Shown piece after piece: positions 30,401-38,454 of a DNA stretch of 64,000 bases. Source of the DNA: Methylobacterium sp. B4. Its GTDB lineage: Bacteria; Pseudomonadota; Alphaproteobacteria; Rhizobiales; Beijerinckiaceae. The notes below the pieces were generated by a model. That model ran no database searches. It was given only the letters and a program-made list of their open reading frames with translations, and had not been told where the DNA came from. The stretch's first letter is position 1, and each line of letters opens with the position of its first letter. The position numbers and the translations under genes were made by a program. The stretch spans positions 62,001-126,000 of the forward strand of contig NZ_QJJJ01000009.1 in the NCBI RefSeq assembly GCF_003201865.1, written 5' to 3'.

Positions 30401-31333
30401 TCAGGCGTAGGCGGCCACGTCGTCGGGCATGCCGACGGCGCCCGCCGTGGCGCCCGGTGCGATCCGCTTGACGAGCCCGGTCAGCACCTTGCCGGCGCCG
30501 AGTTCGTGGAACCGGTCGACGCCCGCCTCGGCCATGGCGGCGACGCTCTCGCTCCAGCGCACGGTGCCGGTGACCTGGGTCACCAATGCGTCGCGGATGG
30601 CGTCGGGATCGGTGAGGGGGCCGGCGGTGACGTTGGCGTAGACGGGCACGACCGGCGCCTTCATCGCGACCTCTGTCAGCGCCTTGCGCATCGCCTCGGC
30701 GGCGGGCGCCATCAGCGCGCAGTGGAACGGGGCGGAGACGTTGAGGAGCACTGCGCGGCGCACGCCGCGGGACTGGGCCAGCGCCATGGCCCGCTCGACC
30801 GCCTCCCGGTGGCCGGAGAGAACCACCTGGCCGGCGCCGTTGTCGTTGGCGACATCGCAGACCATGCCCTGCGCGGCCTCCTCGGCGATGTCCTTCGCGG
30901 TGGCGAGGTCGGGTCCGAGAAGCGCGGCCATCGCGCCGACGCCCGGCGCCACCGCCCGCTGCATCGCCTCGCCGCGGATGCGCAGGAGGCGGGCGGCATC
31001 GGCGACCGAGAAGGTCCCGGCGGCGGCCAGCGCCGAATATTCGCCGAGCGAGTGGCCCGCGACGCAGGCCGCGTCCCGCGCCAGATCGAGGCCGCGCTCG
31101 GCTTCCAGCGTGCGCAGGACGGCCAGACTCGCCGCCATCAGCGCCGGCTGGGCGTTAGCGGTCAGGGTCAGTTCCTCGGACGGCCCCTCGAACATCAGCT
31201 GCGAGAGCCGCTGGCCGAGCGCCTCATCGACCTCCTCGAAGACCGCCCTTGCGGCTGGGGACGCCTCGCTGAGCGCCTTGCCCATGCCGACCGCTTGGCT
31301 GCCCTGTCCGGGGAAAATGAAGGCTCGCGTCAT
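30401..31333 (-). CDS. fabD: Malonyl-CoA:ACP transacylase
   Basis: A 310-residue enzyme that loads malonyl groups onto ACP. The start is ATG 31333 (MTRAFIFPGQGSQAVGMG). The nucleophile Ser is in VAGHSLGEYSALAA. The Gln of FPGQGSQ and the His of NVSAPFHCALM complete the site. It is first in the fab block; the longer upstream frame is not conserved sequence. Confidence 0.95.
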   Translation of the reverse strand: MTRAFIFPGQGSQAVGMGKALSEASPAARAVFEEVDEALGQRLSQLMFEGPSEELTLTANAQPALMAASLAVLRTLEAERGLDLARDAACVAGHSLGEYSALAAAGTFSVADAARLLRIRGEAMQRAVAPGVGAMAALLGPDLATAKDIAEEAAQGMVCDVANDNGAGQVVLSGHREAVERAMALAQSRGVRRAVLLNVSAPFHCALMAPAAEAMRKALTEVAMKAPVVPVYANVTAGPLTDPDAIRDALVTQVTGTVRWSESVAAMAEAGVDRFHELGAGKVLTGLVKRIAPGATAGAVGMPDDVAAYA

Positions 31334-31581
31334 GTGGTCCTGCCGCCGCAGCGCCGGGGTGAAGCCCCGGCGGCTCAAGGTGCGGCGCACTCGCATCACG
31401 GCCCCCGAGTGTCAACAATGCGGTGCACAAGTCGCGGGCGAGCGAAATGCGAGGCTCGCCCCGGCCAAGCTGCTGGAATCACCCGCGAAGATCTTGGGGG
31501 CCCACGAAAGACGGCGGAACCGGGAATCGAACTCGGCACCATTCGGCGCATTGATGAGGGAGACGCTGCGAGGGCCCTGTC

Positions 31582-31953
31582 ATGCTGCGCACCTCATTCC
31601 CGCAGGAAGCGGTCGGGCATGCCCACGCTCTGATCGGCGCCTACGAGACCGCCCATTCCGGTCTCTCGCGGATCACCCATGAATTTCGCTGCGATCTGCG
31701 CTCCGCCCTCGATCGGCTCGGGCCGCACGCCCTGCCCTACCTGCGCGTCGTACGTAGCGATCTCGAGGGCCGGGCCGTGCAGGCCCGCAAGGCCTGGCCG
31801 CTCTGGATCGACCGCCTGACCGATCGCATGACCGACCGGCGCTTGATCGCCTCGCGCGCCCTGCTCGACGCCGTCGACCGGGAGGCGGACGCGCGCGGGC
31901 TCGTTCTCTCGCTACCCGTCAGTTTGGAAAAGCGAGCGAGCGGCGACCGGTGA
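31582..31953 (+). CDS. Hypothetical protein
   Basis: A 123-residue soluble, Arg/Leu/Ala-rich helical protein starting at ATG 31582. There is no signal peptide, membrane helix or motif I recognise. It is divergent from fabD (about 250 bases between starts) and converges on the oxoamine synthase homologue. Protein-like composition with clear third-position GC bias supports it, but there is no family support. Confidence 0.55.
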   Translation: MLRTSFPQEAVGHAHALIGAYETAHSGLSRITHEFRCDLRSALDRLGPHALPYLRVVRSDLEGRAVQARKAWPLWIDRLTDRMTDRRLIASRALLDAVDREADARGLVLSLPVSLEKRASGDR

Positions 31954-31990
31954 GGATCGGCGCCGTTCGTGCTTAGGAGCGTTCGTGCGC

Positions 31991-33166
31991 TCAGGCCGCG
32001 ACGCGGATCGCGGGGCGCCGTTCGCTCGCGGTCCGATCCAGCGCCGTGGCGAGGCAGGCCGCCGCCTGATCGATCTCAGCCTCGGAATGGCCCGCGGTGA
32101 CGTGGAGACGAATGGTCTCCGACCCGGCGGCCTGATCGGCCAGCAGGCCGAGTTCGGCCAAGCGACCGCCTTGAAGACGGGCGACATCGGCCGAAGCGAC
32201 CTTCACCGACACCGACGCCGAGGGTTCGCCGCAGACCGTGAGGCCCTGCCCGCGCAAGGCGGTGCGCAGATTGAGCACGTTGCGCATCAGGCGCGCCCGG
32301 CGCTCGATGCCCTCGGCACCGTCGATGATCGCGAAGGCGCGGAGGATGACGGCGGTCTGGATCGGCGAGAGCGCGGTCGCGGTGCCGGTCGCCATGCCGC
32401 TGGAGCGCAGGCAGGCGGTGACGGAGCGCGTCCCGGCCGCGATGAAGCCGCCGTTCGAGGCGAAGCTCTTCGAGAAGCTGCCCGTGACCAGATCGACCTT
32501 CCCCAGCATGTCCTGCAGGCCGAGATGGCCGCGGCCGTCCTCGCCGAGGCAGCCGAGATCCTGAGAGACGTCGACGAGGAGCGTCGCGCCGTAGGCGTCG
32601 CAGGCGGCCCGCAGGGCGGACAGGTCCGGCGTGCCCGAATCGAGCGGCGACAGGCTCTCGGTCACGACGAGGATGCCGCCCTGCCCGTCGCGGGCGCGGA
32701 TGGCCCGCAGCCGCGCGCGGCAATGATCGGCGTCGAGATGACGGAAGGTCGAGAGATGGCGGGTCGCGGCCTCGGCACCCTCGCGCAGGCCGCCGCGGAT
32801 GGCGGCGTCCATCACGACGTGATCGGCCGGCCGCACGAGGCCGCGGATCACGGTCTGGCCGGCGGCGCGGCCGGTCGGGGTCAGCATCGCCTCCTCCATC
32901 TGGAGGAAGTCGGCGATCCGGCGTTCCAGCGAGAGGGAGAGACCGGCATCGCCGGCCTCCGCGGCGGAGCAGACGCTGCGGACGCCGAAGCGGCGCAGCG
33001 TCTCGGCGGCAGCCTCCACGATCGCCGGATGGGCGGAAAGGTCGAGGCAATCCTGCGAGGCGAAGTCGAGGCCGCGCACCGAAGCGGTGCCGGCGCCCTG
33101 CGGCACGAGGCGGACGCCCTCCACCCGGTCCCGGGCGTTCGCGTCGGTCTGTTCACGATGTCTCAT
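31991..33166 (-). CDS. Alpha-oxoamine synthase family PLP enzyme, atypical
   Basis: About 391 residues from ATG 33166 (MRHREQTDANA). The fold-type I PLP architecture of the family holding 5-aminolevulinate synthase, KBL, BioF and serine palmitoyltransferase is visible. The PLP Lys lies in TGSFSKSFASNGGF, and DFASQDCLDLSAHPAI replaces the usual N-YLGL region. The motif before the PLP Asp/His pair is altered: LVDVSQDLGCLGEDGRG where relatives have D-x-A/S-H, so the His is Gln. The substrate is therefore uncertain and a sphingoid-base or unrelated role is possible. It is not in an operon. Confidence 0.75.
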   Translation of the reverse strand: MRHREQTDANARDRVEGVRLVPQGAGTASVRGLDFASQDCLDLSAHPAIVEAAAETLRRFGVRSVCSAAEAGDAGLSLSLERRIADFLQMEEAMLTPTGRAAGQTVIRGLVRPADHVVMDAAIRGGLREGAEAATRHLSTFRHLDADHCRARLRAIRARDGQGGILVVTESLSPLDSGTPDLSALRAACDAYGATLLVDVSQDLGCLGEDGRGHLGLQDMLGKVDLVTGSFSKSFASNGGFIAAGTRSVTACLRSSGMATGTATALSPIQTAVILRAFAIIDGAEGIERRARLMRNVLNLRTALRGQGLTVCGEPSASVSVKVASADVARLQGGRLAELGLLADQAAGSETIRLHVTAGHSEAEIDQAAACLATALDRTASERRPAIRVAA

Positions 33167-33516
33167 GCCATCCCGTCCGATGCCGCGTCTTTCTCGAAGC
33201 ACAGTCTCGGCGCCACCGACTTGCCACGGCGTTAAACGGAGCATGTCGAGGCGAAATGCATCGGGGCGTATTTAACGAATTGCTATTGCCGCGAAACGGA
33301 ATGGTCTTGTCCGTTCCTTAACCTGTCGCGGATGGCGGCGGCCCGCTTCGGGCATCAACGATTTGGAAACTGCGCGAACATCGAAGGAAAACTTTCACGC
33401 ACCTTTCCGTTGCGCGATCGAGGTGGAGAACAGGCGCAAGTCTTCGCCCGAAACGAAGACGGGGGCCTCCGACCCCGGAAGCCCCCGTCCCTATCCCCGC
33501 CGAAGCGTCCCGGCCG
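33167..33516. other. Intergenic region with promoter and terminator signals
   Basis: 350 bases without a gene. The part near the oxoamine synthase start (33230-33400) is AT-richer and likely promoter DNA. The right end holds the hairpin listed separately. Confidence 0.45.
33459..33488 (-). terminator. Terminator of the DoxX-like gene
   Basis: An 8-bp stem (acgggggc / gcccccgt) with a 14-base loop lies 28 bases past the stop codon at 33517. On the minus strand it is followed by CTTCGTTTCG, a weak T-rich tail. Confidence 0.6.
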
Positions 33517-34581
33517 TCAGATCGTCGGTATGCCCGTGCCGACCCCGTAGAGTTCGCCGTAGAGGGCCGCGTGGGCGAGGTAATAGATGCCGAGGAACAT
33601 CATCAGGGCGCTGGCATAGTAGACCGGGGCGAGCACCACGTCCCGGCGGGTGACGGCGACCCTGGCGTTGTCGGCGGCGATGGCGATCAGCACCGCGATG
33701 ATGCCCGAGTGGCCGATGGCGTCGATCTTGCCGAATTCGAAGATCGCCGAGACGAAGACCGCCGTGAGGATGATCGCCGAGGCGCGGCGCACCAGGGGGG
33801 TCCAGATCAGGGCGAAGGCGAGGGTGAACTCGATGACGCCGGCGGCCTGCATGAAGAGCTCGGGCGTCGCGCCCATCGTCATCGCGGGCTTGGCGGCGAT
33901 CAGCGGGTCGGTCCAGTGCGGGTAGGCCCACTTCTCGACCGACGCCCACATCAGAGTGATGGCGGCGGCGATGCGCACGACGTCGATGGGGCGCTGGCCG
34001 AACAGGGTGCGGTCGAAGGAGACCAGGGTGAGGAAGGCGGCGACGCCGAGGAAGACCGGGTAGTCCGCGAGGTGGAAGGCTCCGTAATTCCAGACCGCGA
34101 AGCCGAAGAGGAAGACGATGCCGGCAGCGGTGAGCGGCAGGGTGCGCTTCCAGAGCAGGCAGACGGCCATGGCGAGCTGAAGCCAGGGGATCCAGGCGGC
34201 CTCGGTCTTCAGTTCCGGCGTCAGGATGGTGCCGCCGAGATTCCACAGCGAGACCAGAAAGAACCCGACCACGGCCCGGACGATCAGGGCGCTGTCCTCG
34301 CGAAGCCGGCTCGTGACCCGGTCGAGGGCGTTGAGGATGGCGGTGCCCACCGGCGTCCCTTCGGCGAGGCAGCCGAACATCAGGCAGAGAAGGGCAAGCC
34401 CGGTCAGCACTTCGAAGTCGGCGCAGAGCACCTGCTCGAGCCCCCGCGGCTGACCGGCCACGTCGAAGGCGCAGAACCATTTGACGTGGGCGCTGGCCGC
34501 CCCCGTCCCCAGCAGAAGAAAGCTTGCTGCGCCTGCAAGCACGATGGGAGAGCGCACCCAGAGACTGGACACGTGGGACAT
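33517..34581 (-). CDS. DoxX-like polytopic membrane protein
   Basis: A 354-residue protein with a cleavable-looking N-terminal segment (ending GAASAHVKW) and about eight to nine membrane helices. The spacing of acidic and Trp residues in helices (LMWASVEKWAYPHWTDPL, GVIEFTLAFALIW) resembles DoxX/DoxD proteins, a family linked to redox or sulfur metabolism without a settled activity. The first loop (HVKWFCAFDVAGQPRGLEQV) has two Cys close by (WFCAF, VLCADF). Alone on its strand, with its own terminator. Assignment to DoxX is by resemblance. Confidence 0.65.
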   Translation of the reverse strand: MSHVSSLWVRSPIVLAGAASFLLLGTGAASAHVKWFCAFDVAGQPRGLEQVLCADFEVLTGLALLCLMFGCLAEGTPVGTAILNALDRVTSRLREDSALIVRAVVGFFLVSLWNLGGTILTPELKTEAAWIPWLQLAMAVCLLWKRTLPLTAAGIVFLFGFAVWNYGAFHLADYPVFLGVAAFLTLVSFDRTLFGQRPIDVVRIAAAITLMWASVEKWAYPHWTDPLIAAKPAMTMGATPELFMQAAGVIEFTLAFALIWTPLVRRASAIILTAVFVSAIFEFGKIDAIGHSGIIAVLIAIAADNARVAVTRRDVVLAPVYYASALMMFLGIYYLAHAALYGELYGVGTGIPTI

Positions 34582-34971
34582 GGGGTCGCCGAAGCCGGAG
34601 GGATGTTCGTTGTGTGAGGAGAAACTTAGACGAAAGCGACAGAGCTCGCTAACGGATTGTTTACGAAGCTCACCAATTGGTTAACGGCTGTTTTTCAACA
34701 TGTGACACGTCGAGCCGCCGGCTTTGTCAGCAACATCTGGAACTGATCTAGATTAGGGCGCCGGTCATCCCCTGTGGAGAACGGGAACAGCGGGGATGCC
34801 CGATCGGGGGGCTGGGGCGTTAACCCGGTGGAAGACGGTGTGGGGAACAGTGGGCGCGATCGGCATTCCGGTGCCTGCGCGCGACCCGTGTCGGACGCCC
34901 GATCGCGGGAAAGGCCGGTTCCGGCCGCGCCGCGGCGGTACTTCCGCCGAACAGTCGGAACGGGAAAATAG
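34582..34971. other. Divergent intergenic region
   Basis: 390 bases between the DoxX-like gene and a small rightward gene. The stretch 34650-34760 is notably AT-rich (TTGTTTACG, GGTTAACGGCTGTTTTTC) and is the likely promoter zone. No further gene is convincing. Confidence 0.45.
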
Positions 34972-35136
34972 ATGATCGCCCTGCTCAGCCTCGCCAGCCT
35001 TTCGGGCGGCATCGCACTCGCAGTCCGCGCACCGCGCTATCCCGCCTGGACGGCCCGCATGGAGACGGCGGGCGGCCTCGCCCTCGTCACGGGCCTCGCC
35101 ATGGTCGGAATCGGCGTGAAGGCCGCCTGTTGCTGA
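34972..35136 (+). CDS. 54-residue membrane protein, unknown
   Basis: A short gene starting ATG 34972 and ending at 35136. The product has two hydrophobic segments (about residues 2-18 and 33-49) joined by a basic turn (VRAPRYPAWTARMETAG), and ends in a Cys pair. It looks like a small two-helix membrane protein. The ribosome site (CGGGAAA) is weak. Converges on rsmB. Function unknown. Confidence 0.55.
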   Translation: MIALLSLASLSGGIALAVRAPRYPAWTARMETAGGLALVTGLAMVGIGVKAACC

Positions 35137-35194
35137 GAGGCGGCGGACGACGTCCGCAGCCGACTCTCGGGTCGGCCCGGGACGGATGTCGTCC

Positions 35195-36559
35195 CTAGTC
35201 GCGCCGCCGAAGAAGGCTGGCGAAGAAACCGTCGAGTCCGCCGGCCCGGCCCGAGCCGCCGCCGAAATGGCTTGGAAGGGTGCGAAGGTCGCCCGCCGCG
35301 TCGATCAGTTCGGCATGGCCCGCGAGGCGATCCGGCGTGAGGACAACACGCTCGAAATCGGGATGGCGCGCGAGGAAGGACGCGACCTGCGTGCTCCCCT
35401 CCTCCGGCTCCAGGGAGCAGGTGCAGTAGACGAGCCGCCCGCCCGGGCGTACGAGACGCGCCGCCTTGTCGAGGAGCCGCCGCTGGAGACCGACGAGACG
35501 GGCGAGGTCCCCCTCGGTCTTGGTCCAGGCGACGTCGGGATGACGGCGGATCGTGCCGGTGGCCGAGCAGGGCGCATCGAGGAGCACCGCATCGAAGGGC
35601 GCCTCCTCCGGCAGGTCGAGGGCGTCGGCGGTCACCACCTCGGCGGCGAGACCGAGACGTTCGAGGTTGCGCGCGAGGCGTTCCAGCCGCGCTCCTGAGC
35701 GGTCCACCGCCGTCGCGGCGGCGCCCGCGGCGGCGATCTGCGCGGTCTTGCCGCCCGGTGCCGCGCAGAGATCGGCGACCCGCTCGCCGGAGGCGGGCGC
35801 GAGCAGGCGCACCGGCAGCGCCGCGGCGGCGTCCTGCACCCACCACACGCCGTCCGCATAGCCGGGAAGCTCGGCCACGGCCTCGCGCACGTTGGTGAGC
35901 CGCACGGAGCCGAGGTCGAGCAGCGTACCGCCCAGGCGCTCCGCCCATTGTTCCGGCTCGCCGCGGACGGTCAGATCGACCGCCGCGCCCTCCAGATGGG
36001 CGGTCGCGATGCGTCTCGCCTCCGCCTCGCCGTAGGTGGCGCGCCAGCGCGTCGCAAGCCAGTCCGGCGTGTTCCGGTCGAGCGGATCGCCCTCCCCCGC
36101 CCGGATCGCGTCGCGCTCGCGCACGACCCGGCGCAGCACGGCGTTCACCAGGGGGGCGAGGTGCTGGAGCTGCGGATCGGCCTTGGCGAGGCGCACCGAG
36201 AGATCGACGGCGGCATGATCGGCCACCGCCAGATCGAGGATCTGGGCCGTGCCGGTGATGAGCAGGGCAAGCAGGTGCGGCTTGTCCTCGGGCAGGCCGT
36301 CCCGCAGCCGCTCGGCCAGGGCGGCCCGGATGAAGCCGAGGCGGCGGAAGCTCGCCGTGGCGATGGCGCGGGCGAGCGCGGCCTCGCCGGCCTCCAGGCC
36401 GACCCCGCGCCCGGCCTGGGCCAGCGCATCTTCGAGGGCGAGCCCGCGGGCGGCGCCGAGCAGGATTGCCACGGCTTCCCGCGCGACGTGGCGCGCCGCG
36501 AGACCCGGCACGGAGGCGTCGAAGGAAGGCGGCGTGCGGGGGGTCGGTTTGAGTGCCAC
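35195..36559 (-). CDS. rsmB: 16S rRNA m5C967 methyltransferase RsmB
   Basis: A 454-residue enzyme that methylates C967 of 16S rRNA using SAM. An N-terminal NusB-like RNA-binding domain (about 20-150) precedes a Rossmann methyltransferase. The SAM site is LCAAPGGKTAQIA. The two cysteines are Cys331 in DAPCSATGT and Cys381 in VYCTCSLEPEEG; in this family the latter is the nucleophile and the former releases the product. The start is GTG 36559. It is divergent from the SdhAF4-type gene. Confidence 0.94.
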   Translation of the reverse strand: MALKPTPRTPPSFDASVPGLAARHVAREAVAILLGAARGLALEDALAQAGRGVGLEAGEAALARAIATASFRRLGFIRAALAERLRDGLPEDKPHLLALLITGTAQILDLAVADHAAVDLSVRLAKADPQLQHLAPLVNAVLRRVVRERDAIRAGEGDPLDRNTPDWLATRWRATYGEAEARRIATAHLEGAAVDLTVRGEPEQWAERLGGTLLDLGSVRLTNVREAVAELPGYADGVWWVQDAAAALPVRLLAPASGERVADLCAAPGGKTAQIAAAGAAATAVDRSGARLERLARNLERLGLAAEVVTADALDLPEEAPFDAVLLDAPCSATGTIRRHPDVAWTKTEGDLARLVGLQRRLLDKAARLVRPGGRLVYCTCSLEPEEGSTQVASFLARHPDFERVVLTPDRLAGHAELIDAAGDLRTLPSHFGGGSGRAGGLDGFFASLLRRRD

Positions 36560-36662
36560 GCTTGACGTGCCGTTCGCGACAGGATGGATCGGCGGGGACT
36601 GGCCCCGGAGATGACGCAGTCACATCTGTAGCCGAGCGATGCAAGCAACGAAGGAGAGCGGC

Positions 36663-36887
36663 ATGACCGATGCGGACGCAAACGAGGTCGAGGCCAAGGT
36701 CGAGGCAGAAGGCCGTCCGCTCTCTCCGGCGGCGCAGCGCGCCCTCGCGGAGGCGGCCGAGCGGCGGGCGGCCATCGATGCCCGCGCCGCCGAGATCGCG
36801 CGGCGCCCCGAGACGCTCGGACGCGGCGGCCTCGAGCCCGTGCGCTATGACGACTGGGAAGTGAAGGGTCTCGCCAGCGACTTCTGA
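36663..36887 (+). CDS. SdhAF4-type protein (DUF1674)
   Basis: A 74-residue protein from ATG 36663, preceded by AAGGAGAGC. The conserved C-terminal block (RRPETLGRGGLEPVRYDDWEVKGLASDF in pattern, with G-R-G-G, E-P, R-Y and D-W-E-V-K-G) is that of succinate dehydrogenase assembly factor 4. These proteins bind the flavoprotein SdhA and promote its flavinylation and maturation. The N-terminal half is a charged helix. No sdh genes are in the window. Confidence 0.85.
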   Translation: MTDADANEVEAKVEAEGRPLSPAAQRALAEAAERRAAIDARAAEIARRPETLGRGGLEPVRYDDWEVKGLASDF

Positions 36888-37304
36888 CCGGCTTCCAGAG
36901 GCCGCGTGCCCGTGACGCCCGGCGCCCCCCGGACGTGATGTCTCATCGGAACACGACGAACGCGTTGCCGGAGAGCCGCGACGGCCTAAGCCTTTCGAGC
37001 CCGGCCCTACTCCGGACGGCGGAGGGCGATCCGCCAAACGCCTGATCGATCCGGTAACGCCCACGATCCCGCAAGCACATGCAGCCGGGATATGCTTAGC
37101 TGCGCCGTCCCCCGCAGCGATTCGCAGGCGTTTGCCGATGCGCTGACAGATCACTTTGAAATCTCTGGCATCGATCTTGGATCGCATTCCGGTCGAATGC
37201 CTTTGCGCACGACATTTTCGTGACAGAAACTCGTCGCGGCACGGGTACGTCGCTGCAGAATTACCTTAGAATCACTTTCAATAGCCGATCGAACGGAGAC
37301 CGTG
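36888..37304. other. Intergenic region
   Basis: 417 bases with no convincing gene, RNA or repeat. The AT-richer stretch 37130-37300 just before the hydrolase is the probable promoter. Confidence 0.4.
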
Positions 37305-38141
37305 ATGCCCTACGTCACCACCAAAGACGGCGTCGAGATCTTCTACAAGGATTGGGGCCCCAAGGGCGCCCAGCCGGTCATGTTCCATCACGGATGGCCG
37401 CTCTCCTCCGACGATTGGGACGCGCAGATGCTGTTCTTCGTCGCGAACGGCTACCGCGTCGTCGCCCATGACCGCCGCGGCCACGGTCGTTCGGCCCAGG
37501 TCTCGGAAGGCCACGACATGGATCACTACGCGGCCGACGCCGCGGCGGTGGTCGAGCATCTCGATCTGCGCAACGCCGTCCATATCGGCCATTCGACCGG
37601 CGGCGGCGAGGCCGCGCGCTACGTCGCCCGGTTCGGCGAGCCGCAGGGCCGGGTCGCCAAGGCGGTGCTGGTGAGCGCCGTGCCGCCGCTGATGCTCAAG
37701 ACCGAGGCCAACCCGGAGGGTCTGCCGCTCGAGGTCTTCGACGGCTTCCGCAAGGCGCTGGCGGACAACCGCGCCCATTTCTTCGTCGATGTCCCGACCG
37801 GCCCCTTCTACGGCTTCAACCGCGACGGCGCGACGGTGCATCCGGGCGTGATCCAGAATTGGTGGCGGCAGGGCATGATGGGCAGCGCCAAGGCCCATTA
37901 CGAGGGCATCAAGGCGTTCTCGGAGACCGACCAGACCGAGGATCTCAAGGCGATCGGCGTGCCGACACTGGTGCTGCACGGCGAGGACGACCAGATCGTG
38001 CCGATCGTCGCCGCGGCGATGAAGTCGATCAAGCTCCTCCGGAACGGTAGCCTGAAGACCTATCCGGGCTTCCCGCACGGCATGCTGACGGTGAACGCGG
38101 ACGTGCTCAACGCCGACCTGCTCGCCTTCGTCAAAGCGTAG
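37305..38141 (+). CDS. Alpha/beta hydrolase, chloroperoxidase/esterase type
   Basis: A 278-residue protein from ATG 37305, after AACGGAGACC. It has the non-heme chloroperoxidase-like esterase layout: oxyanion HHGWPLSSDDWD, VVAHDRRGHGRS, nucleophile Ser in IGHSTGGGEAARY, Asp in LVLHGEDDQIVP and His in YPGFPHGMLT. Such enzymes hydrolyse esters or lactones and can form peracids in vitro; the physiological substrate is unknown. No signal peptide. Its last 195 bases are duplicated downstream. Confidence 0.88.
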   Translation: MPYVTTKDGVEIFYKDWGPKGAQPVMFHHGWPLSSDDWDAQMLFFVANGYRVVAHDRRGHGRSAQVSEGHDMDHYAADAAAVVEHLDLRNAVHIGHSTGGGEAARYVARFGEPQGRVAKAVLVSAVPPLMLKTEANPEGLPLEVFDGFRKALADNRAHFFVDVPTGPFYGFNRDGATVHPGVIQNWWRQGMMGSAKAHYEGIKAFSETDQTEDLKAIGVPTLVLHGEDDQIVPIVAAAMKSIKLLRNGSLKTYPGFPHGMLTVNADVLNADLLAFVKA

Positions 38142-38454
38142 GCGCGGAACGCGCCGCCGAGGCCGGCGACATCAGAGGGTGTCACCGCTGCCGACGCGGG
38201 AAGGCGATCGGCGTGCCGACACTGGTGCTGCACGGCGAGGACGACCAGATCGTGCCGATCGTCGCCGCGGCGATGAAGTCGATCAAGCTCCTCCGGAACG
38301 GTAGCCTGAAGACCTATCCGGGCTTCCCGCACGGCATGCTGACGGTGAACGCGGACGTGCTCAACGCCGACCTGCTCGCCTTCGTCAAAGCGTAGGCGCG
38401 GAACGCGCCGCCGAGGCCGGCGACATCAGAGGGTGTCACCGCTGCCGACGCGGG
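37947..38454. repeat. Perfect 254-bp tandem duplication
   Basis: Bases 37947-38200 and 38201-38454 are identical over 254 positions with no spacer. The unit covers the last 64 codons of the hydrolase plus its stop, the short spacer, and the last 29 bases of the convergent TAXI-protein gene. Because each gene keeps one full end, both remain intact. Complete identity suggests a recent event or ongoing exchange. Confidence 0.97.
38201..38395 (+). pseudogene. Duplicated 3' fragment of the hydrolase gene
   Basis: The second copy of the duplication encodes the final 64 residues of the hydrolase (from KAIGVPTLVL to the stop) without a start of its own or an upstream ribosome site. It contains the Asp and His of the triad but not the nucleophile, so it cannot be an active enzyme. 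Confidence 0.9.

Noticed and set aside
31530..31552. tRNA T-arm-like sequence (gagttcgattccc on the minus strand)
   Set aside because: Stem pairing is imperfect and no acceptor, D-arm or anticodon arm surrounds it.
38213..38395. 60-codon open frame read as a separate small gene
   Set aside because: It is the 3' fragment of the hydrolase created by the 254-bp duplication, with no ribosome site.
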